A stretch of 64,000 nt of DNA from Chitinophaga ginsengisoli (GTDB taxonomy: Bacteria; Bacteroidota; Bacteroidia; Chitinophagales; Chitinophagaceae). This document shows, in pieces, positions 53,407 through 60,792 of the stretch (position 1 is its first letter; each line of letters starts with the position of its first letter). The stretch covers positions 186,001 to 250,000 of the forward strand of contig NZ_PYGK01000004.1 in NCBI RefSeq assembly GCF_003014595.1. The letters are read 5' to 3'. Both the position numbers and the translations under genes were made by a program. A model generated the notes under the pieces. It worked only from the letters and a program-made list of their open reading frames with translations. It was not told where the DNA came from and made no database searches.

Positions 53407-53973
53407 CTATTTTTCCGCTAATAAGCGCGCTGCTTTTTCCAGGTGTTCTGCTGTCAGAATATTCATCTGACGCTGTGTTTCCGGATCATCAGCAAAATCA
53501 TCGGAAGAACTAACTGTTGTAGATACCGATTCAAGGATTTCCAGCAGACTGTCGGCATCACTACCTGAGATAATGTCAATCAGATCAAGAATAACTCTAT
53601 AGAGGTAGATAACTGGTACAACTGCCCGGTCATCTGCATAAATGCCGAATTCATACGAAACACCGCCTTTAGTTAATAACACTGAAACTGTTGTTTCAAA
53701 AAGCTGCTCAGGTACAACCTCATCGTCTGTGTCTTCTTCCCAGCCGTCCTGCTCCTCTCCATTAGTTTCAGCTGTTTCTTCCCATTCTTCGGATTCTTCC
53801 TCGTCTTCCTCTGGTTCATATTCCCATTCAGACAAAACGACAATAATACCCTGTTTCAGCATGTTGTTCGTGAAGGCATAGCTTATCTGAGAGCCTTCTT
53901 CATCAGTATAGGATAGAAATTCTATCCCTTTTTTCGCTAGTAGTTTTTCCATTGCCTTGAATTTGGCCGGCAA
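53407..53973 (-). CDS. Acidic hypothetical protein
   Basis: A 188-aa protein with no recognised family. The middle is an extreme Glu/Asp stretch with regularly placed Trp (EWEYEPEEDEEESEEWEE, then EEDTDDEVV), residues about 50-90. It is flanked by two ordered-looking parts: an N-terminal beta unit (GIEFLSYTDEEGSQISYAFT) and a C-terminal helical part (VIYLYRVILDLIDIISG). No signal peptide. An alternative start is Met8 (53952). The codon pattern and the exact fit to the shared terminator support it being real. Confidence 0.7.
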   Translation of the reverse strand: MPAKFKAMEKLLAKKGIEFLSYTDEEGSQISYAFTNNMLKQGIIVVLSEWEYEPEEDEEESEEWEETAETNGEEQDGWEEDTDDEVVPEQLFETTVSVLLTKGGVSYEFGIYADDRAVVPVIYLYRVILDLIDIISGSDADSLLEILESVSTTVSSSDDFADDPETQRQMNILTAEHLEKAARLLAEK

Positions 53974-54164
53974 TATAATATTTTATTTAAATGTGTGGTG
54001 TTTTAAGGAATCAATTCCTGCTTTTTTCCCTTGTTACGAAGTCTGCTTAAACTTTTCATGGAATAGTAGCAGGAAACAAAAATATAACAGATAAAAGGCT
54101 GTTCTTAATTTTGTATGGAAGGAAAAATATTACAACTTTAACTCAGAGATTAAAGTATTGTGAC

Positions 54165-54953
54165 GTGAAAAAATATATCGTATCTATCCTGTTAAGTTGT
54201 CTGTTGTTAACTGGCATTTCCTCCCTGGCGCAATCTGCAAAAAACTTCCGCCTGATTGCTCATCGTGGTGGTATAGTAGACAGCACTGCAGAGCAGAATA
54301 GTCTGCAGGCTCTTACCAAAGCAATCGAAAAAGGTTACTGGATGGTAGAAATTGACCTGCGTATGACCAAAGACGGTGTACTGGTAACGCATCATGATAA
54401 GACCTTCAAAAACTCTTTCGGGCTTGATGCTGCTGTGTCTTCCATGACCTGGGAGGCTATTAGTAAACTGCATAATGCAAATGGCTACCGGGTATTGAAG
54501 CTGGAAGAGGTACTACAAAATTGTAAGGGAAAACTGGGTGTCATGATCGATAATAAGCTGAATGGTAATGATACCGCTGTCTGGATGCGATTAATCTCAC
54601 TATTGAAAAAGTATAACCTCTACAGTAACGCGCTGATGATCGGCACGGATGAATCCACGGAGTTTTTTACCGGGAAAATTAAGCTGAGTTGTACCCGTCA
54701 GCAGTTGGAGGATAACATGCGCAGGCCTGATTATAAGTCTTCAAACTATTATCTCTTTTCAGATAGTATCAGCAAGGATGATAATGATTGGGCCAGTCGT
54801 CACAAGATACTGGTAATAGGGGTGATCAATGCATGGGCATTTCATGGTATGGATACAATATCTCAGGCTAAAGCACAAGTGGAACGACTGAAAGCGGCAG
54901 GCGTGAAGCATTTTCAGATTGATGCGGAGTATGAATCATTATTCGTACATTGA
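54165..54953 (+). CDS. Secreted glycerophosphodiester phosphodiesterase
   Basis: A 262-aa GDPD-family enzyme that cleaves glycerophosphodiesters to glycerol-3-phosphate and an alcohol. The GTG at 54165 is the best start, as it begins the signal peptide VKKYIVSILLSCLLLTG, ending near SLAQ. Catalytic His is in LIAHRGG, the metal ligands in EIDLRMTKDG and the second His in VTHHDKTF. The usual PENT motif is AEQNS here. It stands alone but lies 1.5 kb after the SusCD-phosphoesterase operon, which suggests related use of phosphodiesters. Confidence 0.88.
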   Translation: MKKYIVSILLSCLLLTGISSLAQSAKNFRLIAHRGGIVDSTAEQNSLQALTKAIEKGYWMVEIDLRMTKDGVLVTHHDKTFKNSFGLDAAVSSMTWEAISKLHNANGYRVLKLEEVLQNCKGKLGVMIDNKLNGNDTAVWMRLISLLKKYNLYSNALMIGTDESTEFFTGKIKLSCTRQQLEDNMRRPDYKSSNYYLFSDSISKDDNDWASRHKILVIGVINAWAFHGMDTISQAKAQVERLKAAGVKHFQIDAEYESLFVH

Positions 54954-54963
54954 AGCTCCCAGG

Positions 54964-55131
54964 CTAAATTACTACTCTCTCCCTCTCAATTACATTATCA
55001 TAGATACTCGTCAAAATATGCTGCACCCTCTTACCAACATTAATATCTGGAGCGCTATTTCCGTCATATGCTAATAACGGATCAAGTTGAATTCTTTGGG
55101 GGGGAAGGTTAAAAAGTTGTTGTTTTGCAGC
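54964..55131 (-). pseudogene. Possible remnant of a gene C-terminus
   Basis: Minus-strand reading from 55131 gives about 55 codons without a stop or a start, preceded directly by TGA. The translated text looks protein-like (LPPQRIQLDPLLAYDGNSAP, then DINVGKRVQHILTSIYDN). I do not recognise the family. An alternative frame just upstream also reads as plausible protein (LLLLNELQ), which would fit a frameshift. It may be the decayed tail of a lost gene; chance is not excluded. Confidence 0.3.
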
Positions 55132-55232
55132 TCATTAAGAAGCAACAAACTTATCTATAACGACTCCCGGTTTATGACGGAGAATATTATTGGATCAATA
55201 AAAAGCAGCCAGGTTTCCAGAAGTTAACAAAT

Positions 55233-55269
55233 AAAAAAAGGCGAAAAACTACTTTCGTAATTTCTCGCC
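55233..55269 (-). terminator. tRNA-Leu terminator
   Basis: On the minus strand GGCGA / TCGCC with an inner AAA/TTT extension, followed by seven T (55233-55239). Confidence 0.82.
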
Positions 55270-55279
55270 TCTAATTAAG

Positions 55280-55363
55280 TGCGGAAGAGGAGATTCGAAC
55301 TCCCAAGCCCTTTCAGGCACTACCACCTCAAAGTAGCGCGTCTACCAATTTCGCCACCTCCGC
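55280..55363 (-). tRNA. tRNA-Leu, anticodon GAG
   Basis: An 84-nt tRNA with the long variable arm of leucine tRNAs. The acceptor stem GCGGAGG pairs with CTTCCGC (one G.U). The anticodon stem CTACT / GGTAG closes loop TTGAGGT, giving GAG, which reads CUC and CUU. The T arm is GGGAG-TTCGAAT-CTCCT. The discriminator is A; CCA is not encoded (ACTTAA follows). Confidence 0.96.
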
Positions 55364-55379
55364 AGGTCTGAAGTGGGTG

Positions 55380-55410
55380 CAAATTTAAGCGCTTTTTGAT
55401 AATGAACAAA
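55380..55410 (-). promoter_or_regulatory. tRNA-Leu promoter
   Basis: Minus strand: TTTG (55407-55410), 19 bp, TAAATTTG (55380-55387). A full consensus promoter placed 17 bp before the tRNA. Confidence 0.78.
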
Positions 55411-55428
55411 TTTAATTAATAACTATTG

Positions 55429-56607
55429 TCATTTTCTCAGCAAAATCCTAAACGTCGTTCCCTTGTTAAGCTCGGATGAACGCACTGTCAGCCTGCCTTT
55501 ATGGTATTCTTCGATAATGCGTTTTGCCAGTGAAAGTCCTAGTCCCCAACCTCTCTTTTTGGTACTGAAACCGGGTTTGAAGACTTTTTCGAAATTGGCT
55601 TTTGGGATGCCTTTCCCGCTGTCGGTAATATCTATGACGATATTGGCAGGGTGATTTTCGATGTAAAGATCAATGGTGCCTTTGCCTTCCATGGCGTCCA
55701 GCGCATTCTTCAGCAGATTTTCAATGACCCAGTCAAATAACGCCGGAGAGATCATGGAGGGAATCTCATGTTCCTGGCAGTGCATGGTCAGCACTACTTT
55801 CTGCGGTGCTCTTTTCCGGATGTAGGTTACCATGGCTTCCACCTGGCTGACCACATCCCGCTCTTCAAGTTGCGGTACGCTGCCTATTTTAGAGAAACGT
55901 TCGGTAATGAGTTTCAGTCGGTCTACATCTTTCCGTAGTTCGGTAGCCACCAGTTCATTGGCCTCATTATCTTTGAGGATCTCTATCCATGCCTCGATGG
56001 AAGAGAGGGGCGTACCCAGCTGATGGGCGGTTTCTTTCGCCATTCCCACCCATAAGAGGTTCTGGATAGCGCGGTTGGAGCTGGATAGTGCTACAAGCAC
56101 AATACTGATGAACAGCGCTACTACAATGAGTTGTATATAAGGGTAGTAGCGTACCTGCTTGAGGATCAGTGAATCGCCGTAATAGATATAATTATAAAGA
56201 TTGTTCTTTGCATCGATTTCCATAATGAAAGGAGGGTGCTGGTTCTTGAAGGTAGCCAGTTCTTCTTCCATGTATCTGGGATTGCGTGAAAGCCGGGTGG
56301 TATCGAGGTTACGCGAGTCGATGATGTGACCGTTTTCATTGGTGATAATAACGGGAATGCTGGTATTATTTGTAATGATCTCGACGGCCAGGTTGAGGTT
56401 TGCTTCATTGGAAGCCTGGAGCAATTCCCGGTTGGCGGCCACCCAGGTAGCCACTTTTTTGGTTTCTTCTTCTTCCAGTTTGCCGGCGATGCTGCTTACG
56501 TACCAGATCGTACCCACAATGATGATCACCGCCGTGGATACCAGTACAAACTTCCAGCCTATAACCTGTTTAAACATACTGGCATCTAAATTAAGCATAA
56601 ACCGCAA
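55429..56607 (-). CDS. Orphan sensor histidine kinase
   Basis: A 392-aa membrane histidine kinase. TM1 is near residues 18-40 and TM2 near 157-176, enclosing a periplasmic sensor of about 115 residues (PVIITNENGHIIDSRNL suggests a PAS-like fold). The H box is AKETAHQLGTPLSSIEAW with His195. The ATPase has N-box ENLLKNALDAM, G1 ITDSGKGIP and G2 WGLGLSLAKRII. There is no HAMP domain and no response regulator gene nearby. Possible later starts are Met4 and Met11. Confidence 0.9.
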   Translation of the reverse strand: MRFMLNLDASMFKQVIGWKFVLVSTAVIIIVGTIWYVSSIAGKLEEEETKKVATWVAANRELLQASNEANLNLAVEIITNNTSIPVIITNENGHIIDSRNLDTTRLSRNPRYMEEELATFKNQHPPFIMEIDAKNNLYNYIYYGDSLILKQVRYYPYIQLIVVALFISIVLVALSSSNRAIQNLLWVGMAKETAHQLGTPLSSIEAWIEILKDNEANELVATELRKDVDRLKLITERFSKIGSVPQLEERDVVSQVEAMVTYIRKRAPQKVVLTMHCQEHEIPSMISPALFDWVIENLLKNALDAMEGKGTIDLYIENHPANIVIDITDSGKGIPKANFEKVFKPGFSTKKRGWGLGLSLAKRIIEEYHKGRLTVRSSELNKGTTFRILLRK

Positions 56608-56683
56608 TTAGTGTGAAGGAGCTCCGAAGCTATTATAATTTGTTGCATATTTGTAGCGCAAAAATTATTATTCACGTAAAGAG

Positions 56684-57715
56684 TTGCTTTTGTCTGTATT
56701 ACCATCGGTAGCTGTTGTCATTTTGAATTGGAATGGACGTAATTTTCTGGAGAAGTTTCTGCCGTCGGTATGCAGTTCCACTTACGGGAATCTGCAGTTG
56801 TATGTTGCAGATAATGCTTCGACAGATGACAGTGTAGCGTTTGTGCGTACTAATTTTCCGGAAGTTAAGATTATTCAGAATCCCGCCAATGACGGCTTTG
56901 CAGGAGGCTATAATGAGGCCTTGCAGCACGTTAAGGCCGATATATACGTATTACTCAACCAGGATGTGGAAGTAGAACCCGGATGGATAGAGCCGGTAGT
57001 GGCCCAGATGATGGAGGACGAGCGAATTGCTGCCTGTCAGCCGAAACTGCGGTTTTACGATAAAAAGACCGAGTTTGAGTACGCCGGGGCAGCGGGAGGT
57101 TGGATGGATATATTGGGATATACTTTTTGCAGGGGTAGGATACTCTATACGACCGAAGAAGATAGGGGACAATACGATGATGCCCAGGACATTTTCTGGG
57201 CTACCGGCGCCGCTTTATTCATCCGTTCCGCCTGTTTCCATGAAGTAGGAGGCTTTGACGCCGATTTCTTCGCTCACATGGAGGAAGTAGACCTTTGCTG
57301 GCGATTGAAAAGGGCAGGGTACAGGATCTGTTATTGCCCAAAATCTGTTGTATATCATGTAGGAGGAGGAAGCCTGCCACAGGGCAATCCCCGTAAATTG
57401 TATCTGAACTTCCGGAATAACCTGATGATGCTCTGGAAGAACCTGCATCCGGCTGACCGCTGGATCATCTTATTCCAGCGCTTTTTCCTGGACCTGCTGG
57501 CAGCTTTGAAGAGCTTGGTGGCAGGCAAGCCGAAGGATATGAAAGCTATTTTCCGAGCCTACCGGGATTATTCCCGCTGGAGAAGCAAGTACCAGTTCTC
57601 GAAAGACCGCCTGCCACAGAAAAGATTACTGGAGATGACCGGCGTGTTTCATGGTATCATGATCTGGCGATATTATTTCCTGAATCGCAAGACTTTCGGA
57701 ACACTGGAAAAATAA
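56684..57715 (+). CDS. Family 2 glycosyltransferase
   Basis: A 343-aa inverting GT-A glycosyltransferase. The N-terminus VAVVILNWNGRNFLEKFLPSV and ADNASTDDSV are the nucleotide-sugar site; VLLNQDVEVEPGW is the metal-binding region. DIFWATGAALFIR and FFAHMEEVDLCWRLKRAGY are the acceptor-side motif with ED. It resembles rhamnosyl- or N-acetylglucosaminyl-type transferases of envelope polysaccharides; the donor is unknown. No ATG is available, so it starts at TTG (56684, or 56690). The HK gene is divergent, with 76 bp between. Confidence 0.88.
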   Translation: MLLSVLPSVAVVILNWNGRNFLEKFLPSVCSSTYGNLQLYVADNASTDDSVAFVRTNFPEVKIIQNPANDGFAGGYNEALQHVKADIYVLLNQDVEVEPGWIEPVVAQMMEDERIAACQPKLRFYDKKTEFEYAGAAGGWMDILGYTFCRGRILYTTEEDRGQYDDAQDIFWATGAALFIRSACFHEVGGFDADFFAHMEEVDLCWRLKRAGYRICYCPKSVVYHVGGGSLPQGNPRKLYLNFRNNLMMLWKNLHPADRWIILFQRFFLDLLAALKSLVAGKPKDMKAIFRAYRDYSRWRSKYQFSKDRLPQKRLLEMTGVFHGIMIWRYYFLNRKTFGTLEK

Positions 57716-57716
57716 C

Positions 57717-57747
57717 TTGCAATATTATTTGACATGATGTAAGTTTG
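57717..57747 (+). promoter_or_regulatory. Promoter of the 66-aa membrane protein gene
   Basis: TTG (57717-57719), 20 bp, TAAGTTTG (57740-57747). The start codon lies 20 bp after the -7 box. Confidence 0.68.
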
Positions 57748-57766
57748 CAATGCGAAATTTTTAGCT

Positions 57767-57967
57767 ATGGAACACAATACTGTTGAAAATAAGAATGACT
57801 TTACCGGTAGCTGGGTATCATCTTCCCGTTTCCTGTTTTATGTGACAATCTTCTGCATCCTGTCTTTTGTATTAGGCGGTTGCTATAACCTGTTCAAACA
57901 TCGCTATCAGGGTAAACCTGAAGTAGTTGTACCGGATAACACCCTGTACAATCCGAAGTATAAATAA
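57767..57967 (+). CDS. Small single-pass membrane protein
   Basis: A 66-aa protein with one central hydrophobic helix (FLFYVTIFCILSFVLGGCYN), a polar N-terminus of about 22 residues and a short basic/Pro-rich tail. The LGGC in the helix resembles a lipobox, but it lies deep in the protein and after a polar lead, so I favour a plain TM anchor. It has its own good promoter and terminator, which supports it as a real gene. Function unknown. Confidence 0.72.
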   Translation: MEHNTVENKNDFTGSWVSSSRFLFYVTIFCILSFVLGGCYNLFKHRYQGKPEVVVPDNTLYNPKYK

Positions 57968-57989
57968 GCCCACTTAAATCATATTAGCG

Positions 57990-58021
57990 AAAGCCCCCTG
58001 GTCTGACCAGGGGGCTTTTTT
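57990..58021 (+). terminator. Terminator of the 66-aa gene
   Basis: A perfect 13-bp stem AAAGCCCCCTGGT / ACCAGGGGGCTTT with a CTG loop and six T. Confidence 0.92.
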
Positions 58022-58110
58022 ATTGCCTTCAGGCCGTCTTGTACGGTCTGCTGAAAGGGTCTTACTTCGCTCCGTTCGCCTTCGTAACTCATAGATAAAC
58101 CATCATCTAG

Positions 58111-58211
58111 CCATATATAACCCATATATAACCCATACCTCTTAAATATGGGTTATATATGGGTCATATATGGCTTATATATGGGTTATATATGGGTTAT
58201 ATATGGGTTAT
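58111..58211. repeat. 11-bp tandem repeats with an inverted arm
   Basis: Five tandem 11-bp units of the type TTATATATGGG run from 58153 to 58207 (unit 2 differs at two bases), with partial units at both ends. To the left, 58111-58137 carries the same repeat inverted, so 58111-58137 and 58147-58173 form a 27-bp stem with one mismatch and a 9-nt loop. The period is close to one DNA turn. No gene covers it. Confidence 0.85.
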
Positions 58212-58496
58212 CTCAGGTAATGCACCAGGATAGCGCCTTTACAAGGATTGTATAAAATACTTGTTTTGTAAAAAATTGATAAACAGTAAGTATGTACATT
58301 AAGCTCAATCCATATAAGATGGTCGGAAGGCGAAAAACATCATTCAAGGTGGTATTCCCTTGAAATAGCAGGGACTGGTGAGCGAGGGTAGAAATATAAC
58401 GCTGCTGTATGTTAGTAGTTCCCAGGGAAAACCTGGTTCCGGAATCGATGTAATCAGGAAAACGGATCAGGGGCTGCTTATAGCCCCGTATAGGGC
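58212..58496. other. Intergenic region with small hairpins, no gene recognised
   Basis: 285 bp with no ORF over 25 codons. It contains a short perfect hairpin GGGGCT / AGCCCC (58471-58486) and several GGGA/TCCC complementary stretches between 58360 and 58440. Without a consensus promoter or terminator on the plus strand I cannot claim an RNA gene. Confidence 0.35.
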
Positions 58497-58532
58497 AAAA
58501 AAAAGTCCTGATGTATAAACACCAGGACTTTT
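58497..58532 (-). terminator. Terminator of the left tRNA-Gly
   Basis: AAAAGTCCTG / CAGGACTTTT 10-bp stem with a 12-nt loop; eight A at 58497-58504 give a T tract on the minus strand. Confidence 0.85.
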
Positions 58533-58536
58533 ACTG

Positions 58537-58612
<76 letters not shown>

Positions 58613-58724
58613 GTAGTTGAGATACGGTTTTATTTAGTTATTGCTTATTTAAACCGCCCTCTTAGGTAAGAACTTCTGATGCTCCTTTTGTATTGTCTGC
58701 AATGGACGTTGCAGGCTGGAGCAA

Positions 58725-58758
58725 TAAAAAAGTCCTGGTGTTATTTACAGCAGGACTT
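58725..58758 (-). terminator. Terminator between the two tRNA-Gly copies
   Basis: AAGTCCTG / CAGGACTT stem with a 13-nt loop and a T tract on the minus strand (A run 58725-58731). It lies upstream of the left copy in the direction of transcription. Confidence 0.75.
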
Positions 58759-58763
58759 CTCTG

Positions 58764-58839
<76 letters not shown>

Positions 58840-58937
58840 ATATCTGAGATACATTTTATTCAGTAATTGACTGTTTAAACTGCCCTCTTTAGTTAAGAAC
58901 TTTTTGTGCCCGTTCGCGCTGTCCGCGATTGGGATTG

Positions 58938-58967
58938 CAAATGTACAACATTGTCCGAAATCGCAAA
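58938..58967 (-). promoter_or_regulatory. tRNA-Gly promoter
   Basis: Minus strand: TTTG (58964-58967), 18 bp, TACATTTG (58938-58945). The 5' leader to the right tRNA copy would be about 90 nt. The matching position before the left copy (58711-58718) has lost the box. Confidence 0.72.
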
Positions 58968-59186
58968 ATATTTGTACTGTTTTTTTCAAAAAAAGTTGAG
59001 GCACTTTTCAATACACTGAAAGGATAATCGTAATGCTGGTTATTAGGTAAATGATGAAATGCAGCAGGAACGTGGATTGCAATAGGTGTAAAATAGTTGT
59101 ATGATTGACAGTTATTTTTTCTATCTTGTGCCTGTTCCACGTCTGCACACATGTTGATAAGTCAGTTTATACATAAATTCTAAATT

Positions 59187-60725
59187 ATGAAAAAGAAGCT
59201 ATCGCTCCTGTTACTAGTGCTTTTCATTTACACGGCAAAGGCACAAAATACGGCAAGCCTGGTGGTACAGCCCAAGTCTGATCATACTATCAGCCGTCAT
59301 ATCTATGGACATTTTTCTGAGCACCTGGGGCATTGCATTTATGATGGCTTCTGGGTTGATCCTTCCCTGAACGTGGCTAAAAAGGACCGTATACGTCTGG
59401 ATGTGGTAGAAGCACTGAAAAAGATCCATATCCCCAACCTGCGCTGGCCAGGAGGGTGTTTTGCTGATGAATATCACTGGCGCGACGGCATAGGTCCAAG
59501 AGAACAACGTCCTAAAATGGTGAATACCAACTGGGGTGGAGTAACAGAAGATAATAGCTTCGGTACCCATGAATTCCTGGAATTGTGTGAACTGCTGCAA
59601 ACCGAACCTTATATCTCTGCCAACGTGGGCAGCGGTACCGTAGAGGAAATGGCCAAATGGGTGGAATATTTCAACTTTGATGGCATCAGCCCTATGAGCA
59701 AATTACGTAAAGAGAACGGGCACGAAAAACCCTGGAAAGTGAGCTTCCTGGGTGTGGGTAACGAAAGCTGGGGATGCGGTGGTAATATGACGCCCGCTTT
59801 CTATGCTGACCAATACCGTCGTTACGCTACCTATGCACGTAACTACCCAGGTGCTCCCCTGAAAAAGATTGCCAGCGGCGCCAGCGACTGGGATTTTAAC
59901 TGGACAGAGACCTGTATGAAACAAATTCCACTGGGACAAATGTGGGGGCTCAGCCTGCACTATTATACCGTACCTAAAACATGGAATGATAAAGGCTCTG
60001 CTACCAGTTTTACCGAGCAGGAATATTTCACCACAATGAAAAAATGCCTGGCTATGGATTCCCTGGTGACCAAGCATTCTGCTATCATGGATAAATACGA
60101 TCCTCAGAAACGTGTAGCCCTGGTAGTGGATGAATGGGGTATCTGGACAAACGTGGAGCCAGGCACTAATCCCGGCTTCCTGTATCAGCAGAACAGTCTG
60201 CGCGATGCACTGATAGCCGGCAGCACACTGAATATCTTCAACAATCATAGCGACCGTGTGAGAATGGCTGAACTGGCACAGACGGTGAACGTATTACAGG
60301 CTCTTATCCTGACCGATAAGGAGAAGATGCTGCTGACACCTACCTACTACGTGTTTGACTTGTATAAGGTACACCACGATGCACAATACCTGCCTATAAA
60401 ACTGAACAGCCCTGCCTATACTTCTGGTAACGAACAGATACCGGCAGTAAATGCTTCCGCTTCGCAGGATTCTACCGGTGCTATACATATCTCCCTGGTG
60501 AACTTAAACCCTTCCCAGAAAATTGCACTTAGCACCAGCTTCGAACAGGCAAAATGGAAAACGGTGACAGGCGAAGTGCTGACATCAGCCAAAACAACTG
60601 ACATCAATACATTTGAACAACCTAATAAAGTGCATATTGAGAAATTTTCAGGAGCAAAGAAACAGGGTGATAATCTTGTAGTGGAACTGCCTCCTGCATC
60701 GATAGTGGTGCTGGAACTGAAATAA
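59187..60725 (+). CDS. Secreted GH51 alpha-L-arabinofuranosidase
   Basis: A 512-aa exo-enzyme that removes terminal alpha-L-arabinofuranose from arabinan, arabinoxylan or similar. The signal peptide [19 protein letters not shown] is clear. Sugar-binding segments are [16 protein letters not shown] and [20 protein letters not shown]. The acid/base is Glu193 in [11 protein letters not shown] and the nucleophile Glu316 in VVDEWGIW. The C-terminal beta domain is complete. It is followed by a terminator, so it is monocistronic; a DUF4838 protein lies convergent. Confidence 0.93.
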   Translation: MKKKLSLLLLVLFIYTAKAQNTASLVVQPKSDHTISRHIYGHFSEHLGHCIYDGFWVDPSLNVAKKDRIRLDVVEALKKIHIPNLRWPGGCFADEYHWRDGIGPREQRPKMVNTNWGGVTEDNSFGTHEFLELCELLQTEPYISANVGSGTVEEMAKWVEYFNFDGISPMSKLRKENGHEKPWKVSFLGVGNESWGCGGNMTPAFYADQYRRYATYARNYPGAPLKKIASGASDWDFNWTETCMKQIPLGQMWGLSLHYYTVPKTWNDKGSATSFTEQEYFTTMKKCLAMDSLVTKHSAIMDKYDPQKRVALVVDEWGIWTNVEPGTNPGFLYQQNSLRDALIAGSTLNIFNNHSDRVRMAELAQTVNVLQALILTDKEKMLLTPTYYVFDLYKVHHDAQYLPIKLNSPAYTSGNEQIPAVNASASQDSTGAIHISLVNLNPSQKIALSTSFEQAKWKTVTGEVLTSAKTTDINTFEQPNKVHIEKFSGAKKQGDNLVVELPPASIVVLELK

Positions 60726-60752
60726 GCATAACATATCCTGATAATATATCTG

Positions 60753-60790
60753 AGTGGCAACTGCAACAAACTGCAGTTGCCACTTTTTTA
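60753..60790. terminator. Bidirectional terminator
   Basis: A 13-bp perfect stem AGTGGCAACTGCA / TGCAGTTGCCACT with a 6-nt loop and seven T on the plus side. It lies between GH51 and the convergent DUF4838 gene. Confidence 0.87.
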
Positions 60791-60792
60791 TT

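Noticed and set aside
58111-58211. CRISPR array
   Set aside because: Units are 11 bp and contiguous with no unique spacers, and no cas genes are present.
59703-60248. 181-aa minus-strand open frame inside the GH51 gene
   Set aside because: Antisense to catalytic-domain codons, no recognisable features.
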